Below are positions 63,981 to 64,000 of a DNA stretch of 64,000 nt, in pieces. The notes under the pieces are model-generated. The model ran no database searches. It saw nothing but the letters and a program-made list of their open reading frames with translations, and was not told the origin of the DNA. The stretch lies in the NCBI GenBank assembly GCA_013433145.1, contig CM024169.1, positions 13,090,817 to 13,154,816 of the forward strand, written 5' to 3'. The stretch comes from Ascaris suum. Lineage: Eukaryota; Nematoda; Chromadorea; Rhabditida; Ascarididae. Positions within the stretch are counted from its first letter, which is position 1; every line of letters begins with the position of its first letter. A program made the position numbers and the translations under genes.

Positions 63981-64000
63981 TTAATATGAATGTTAAAAAA

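Larger units (their letters stand above)
62214..64000 (+). other. 3' untranslated and downstream region of the sup-12-like gene
   Basis: AT-rich, with two (TA)n arrays and no further recognisable gene. The 3'UTR probably ends near 62.44 kb if the listed AATAAA is used. Confidence 0.5.

Overview
This window looks like nuclear DNA of an AT-rich nematode. The main evidence is a six-exon gene for an RBM24/RBM38-type RNA-binding protein (SUP-12 in Caenorhabditis elegans). Its introns follow GT...AG rules, a CAG acceptor lies a few bases before the ATG, and the flanking DNA is full of A/T runs, long (TA)n arrays and short poly-G/C tracts. The species cannot be read from the sequence. A spirurid or filarial-type (clade III) worm would fit the base composition, but that is inference.

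Layout. Bases 1 to about 53,100 contain no gene I can assign with confidence. They hold AT-rich DNA, simple repeats ((TA)n near 6.2, 23.9, 31.9, 38.8 and 39.5 kb; (CT)n near 27.0 kb; poly-G or poly-C near 8.8, 11.1, 21.1, 26.6, 28.9 and 35.5 kb), a 25-bp GC-rich triplicate at 22.35 kb, a 30-bp minisatellite at 50.1 kb, and several compact inverted repeats. Four weak coding candidates are listed: a minus-strand two-segment candidate at 13.0-13.5 kb, a plus-strand ORF at 18.4 kb, a short exon-like ORF at 32.4 kb and a minus-strand ORF at 41.6 kb. In DNA this AT-rich a stop falls about every 13 codons. A 64-kb window read in six frames should therefore give dozens of chance ORFs of 60 or more codons and a few near 100, so length alone proves nothing.

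From 53.1 to 62.2 kb lies the sup-12/RBM24-like gene on the plus strand, with six coding exons (53111-53225, 54167-54324, 55931-56060, 58821-58893, 61419-61612, 62059-62213). Their phases add up to exactly 275 codons, a 274-residue protein plus stop. It has one RRM near the N-terminus (residues about 46-123) followed by an Ala/Gln/Tyr-rich low-complexity tail. In animals this family controls muscle-specific alternative splicing and mRNA stability. The introns carry a 21-bp minisatellite (intron 1), a duplicated 5' splice site and a 105-bp tandem duplication (intron 3), a roughly 140-bp-arm inverted repeat (intron 4) and a G-quadruplex-type G-run (intron 5).

From 62.2 to 64.0 kb is the 3' untranslated and downstream region, with a candidate AATAAA near 62.42 kb and two more (TA)n arrays. 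No tRNA, rRNA, spliced-leader RNA, intact transposon or CRISPR array was recognised. No convincing new multi-gene system is present. The most interesting signals are the hairpin-forming elements and the splice-site duplication inside the splicing-factor gene.
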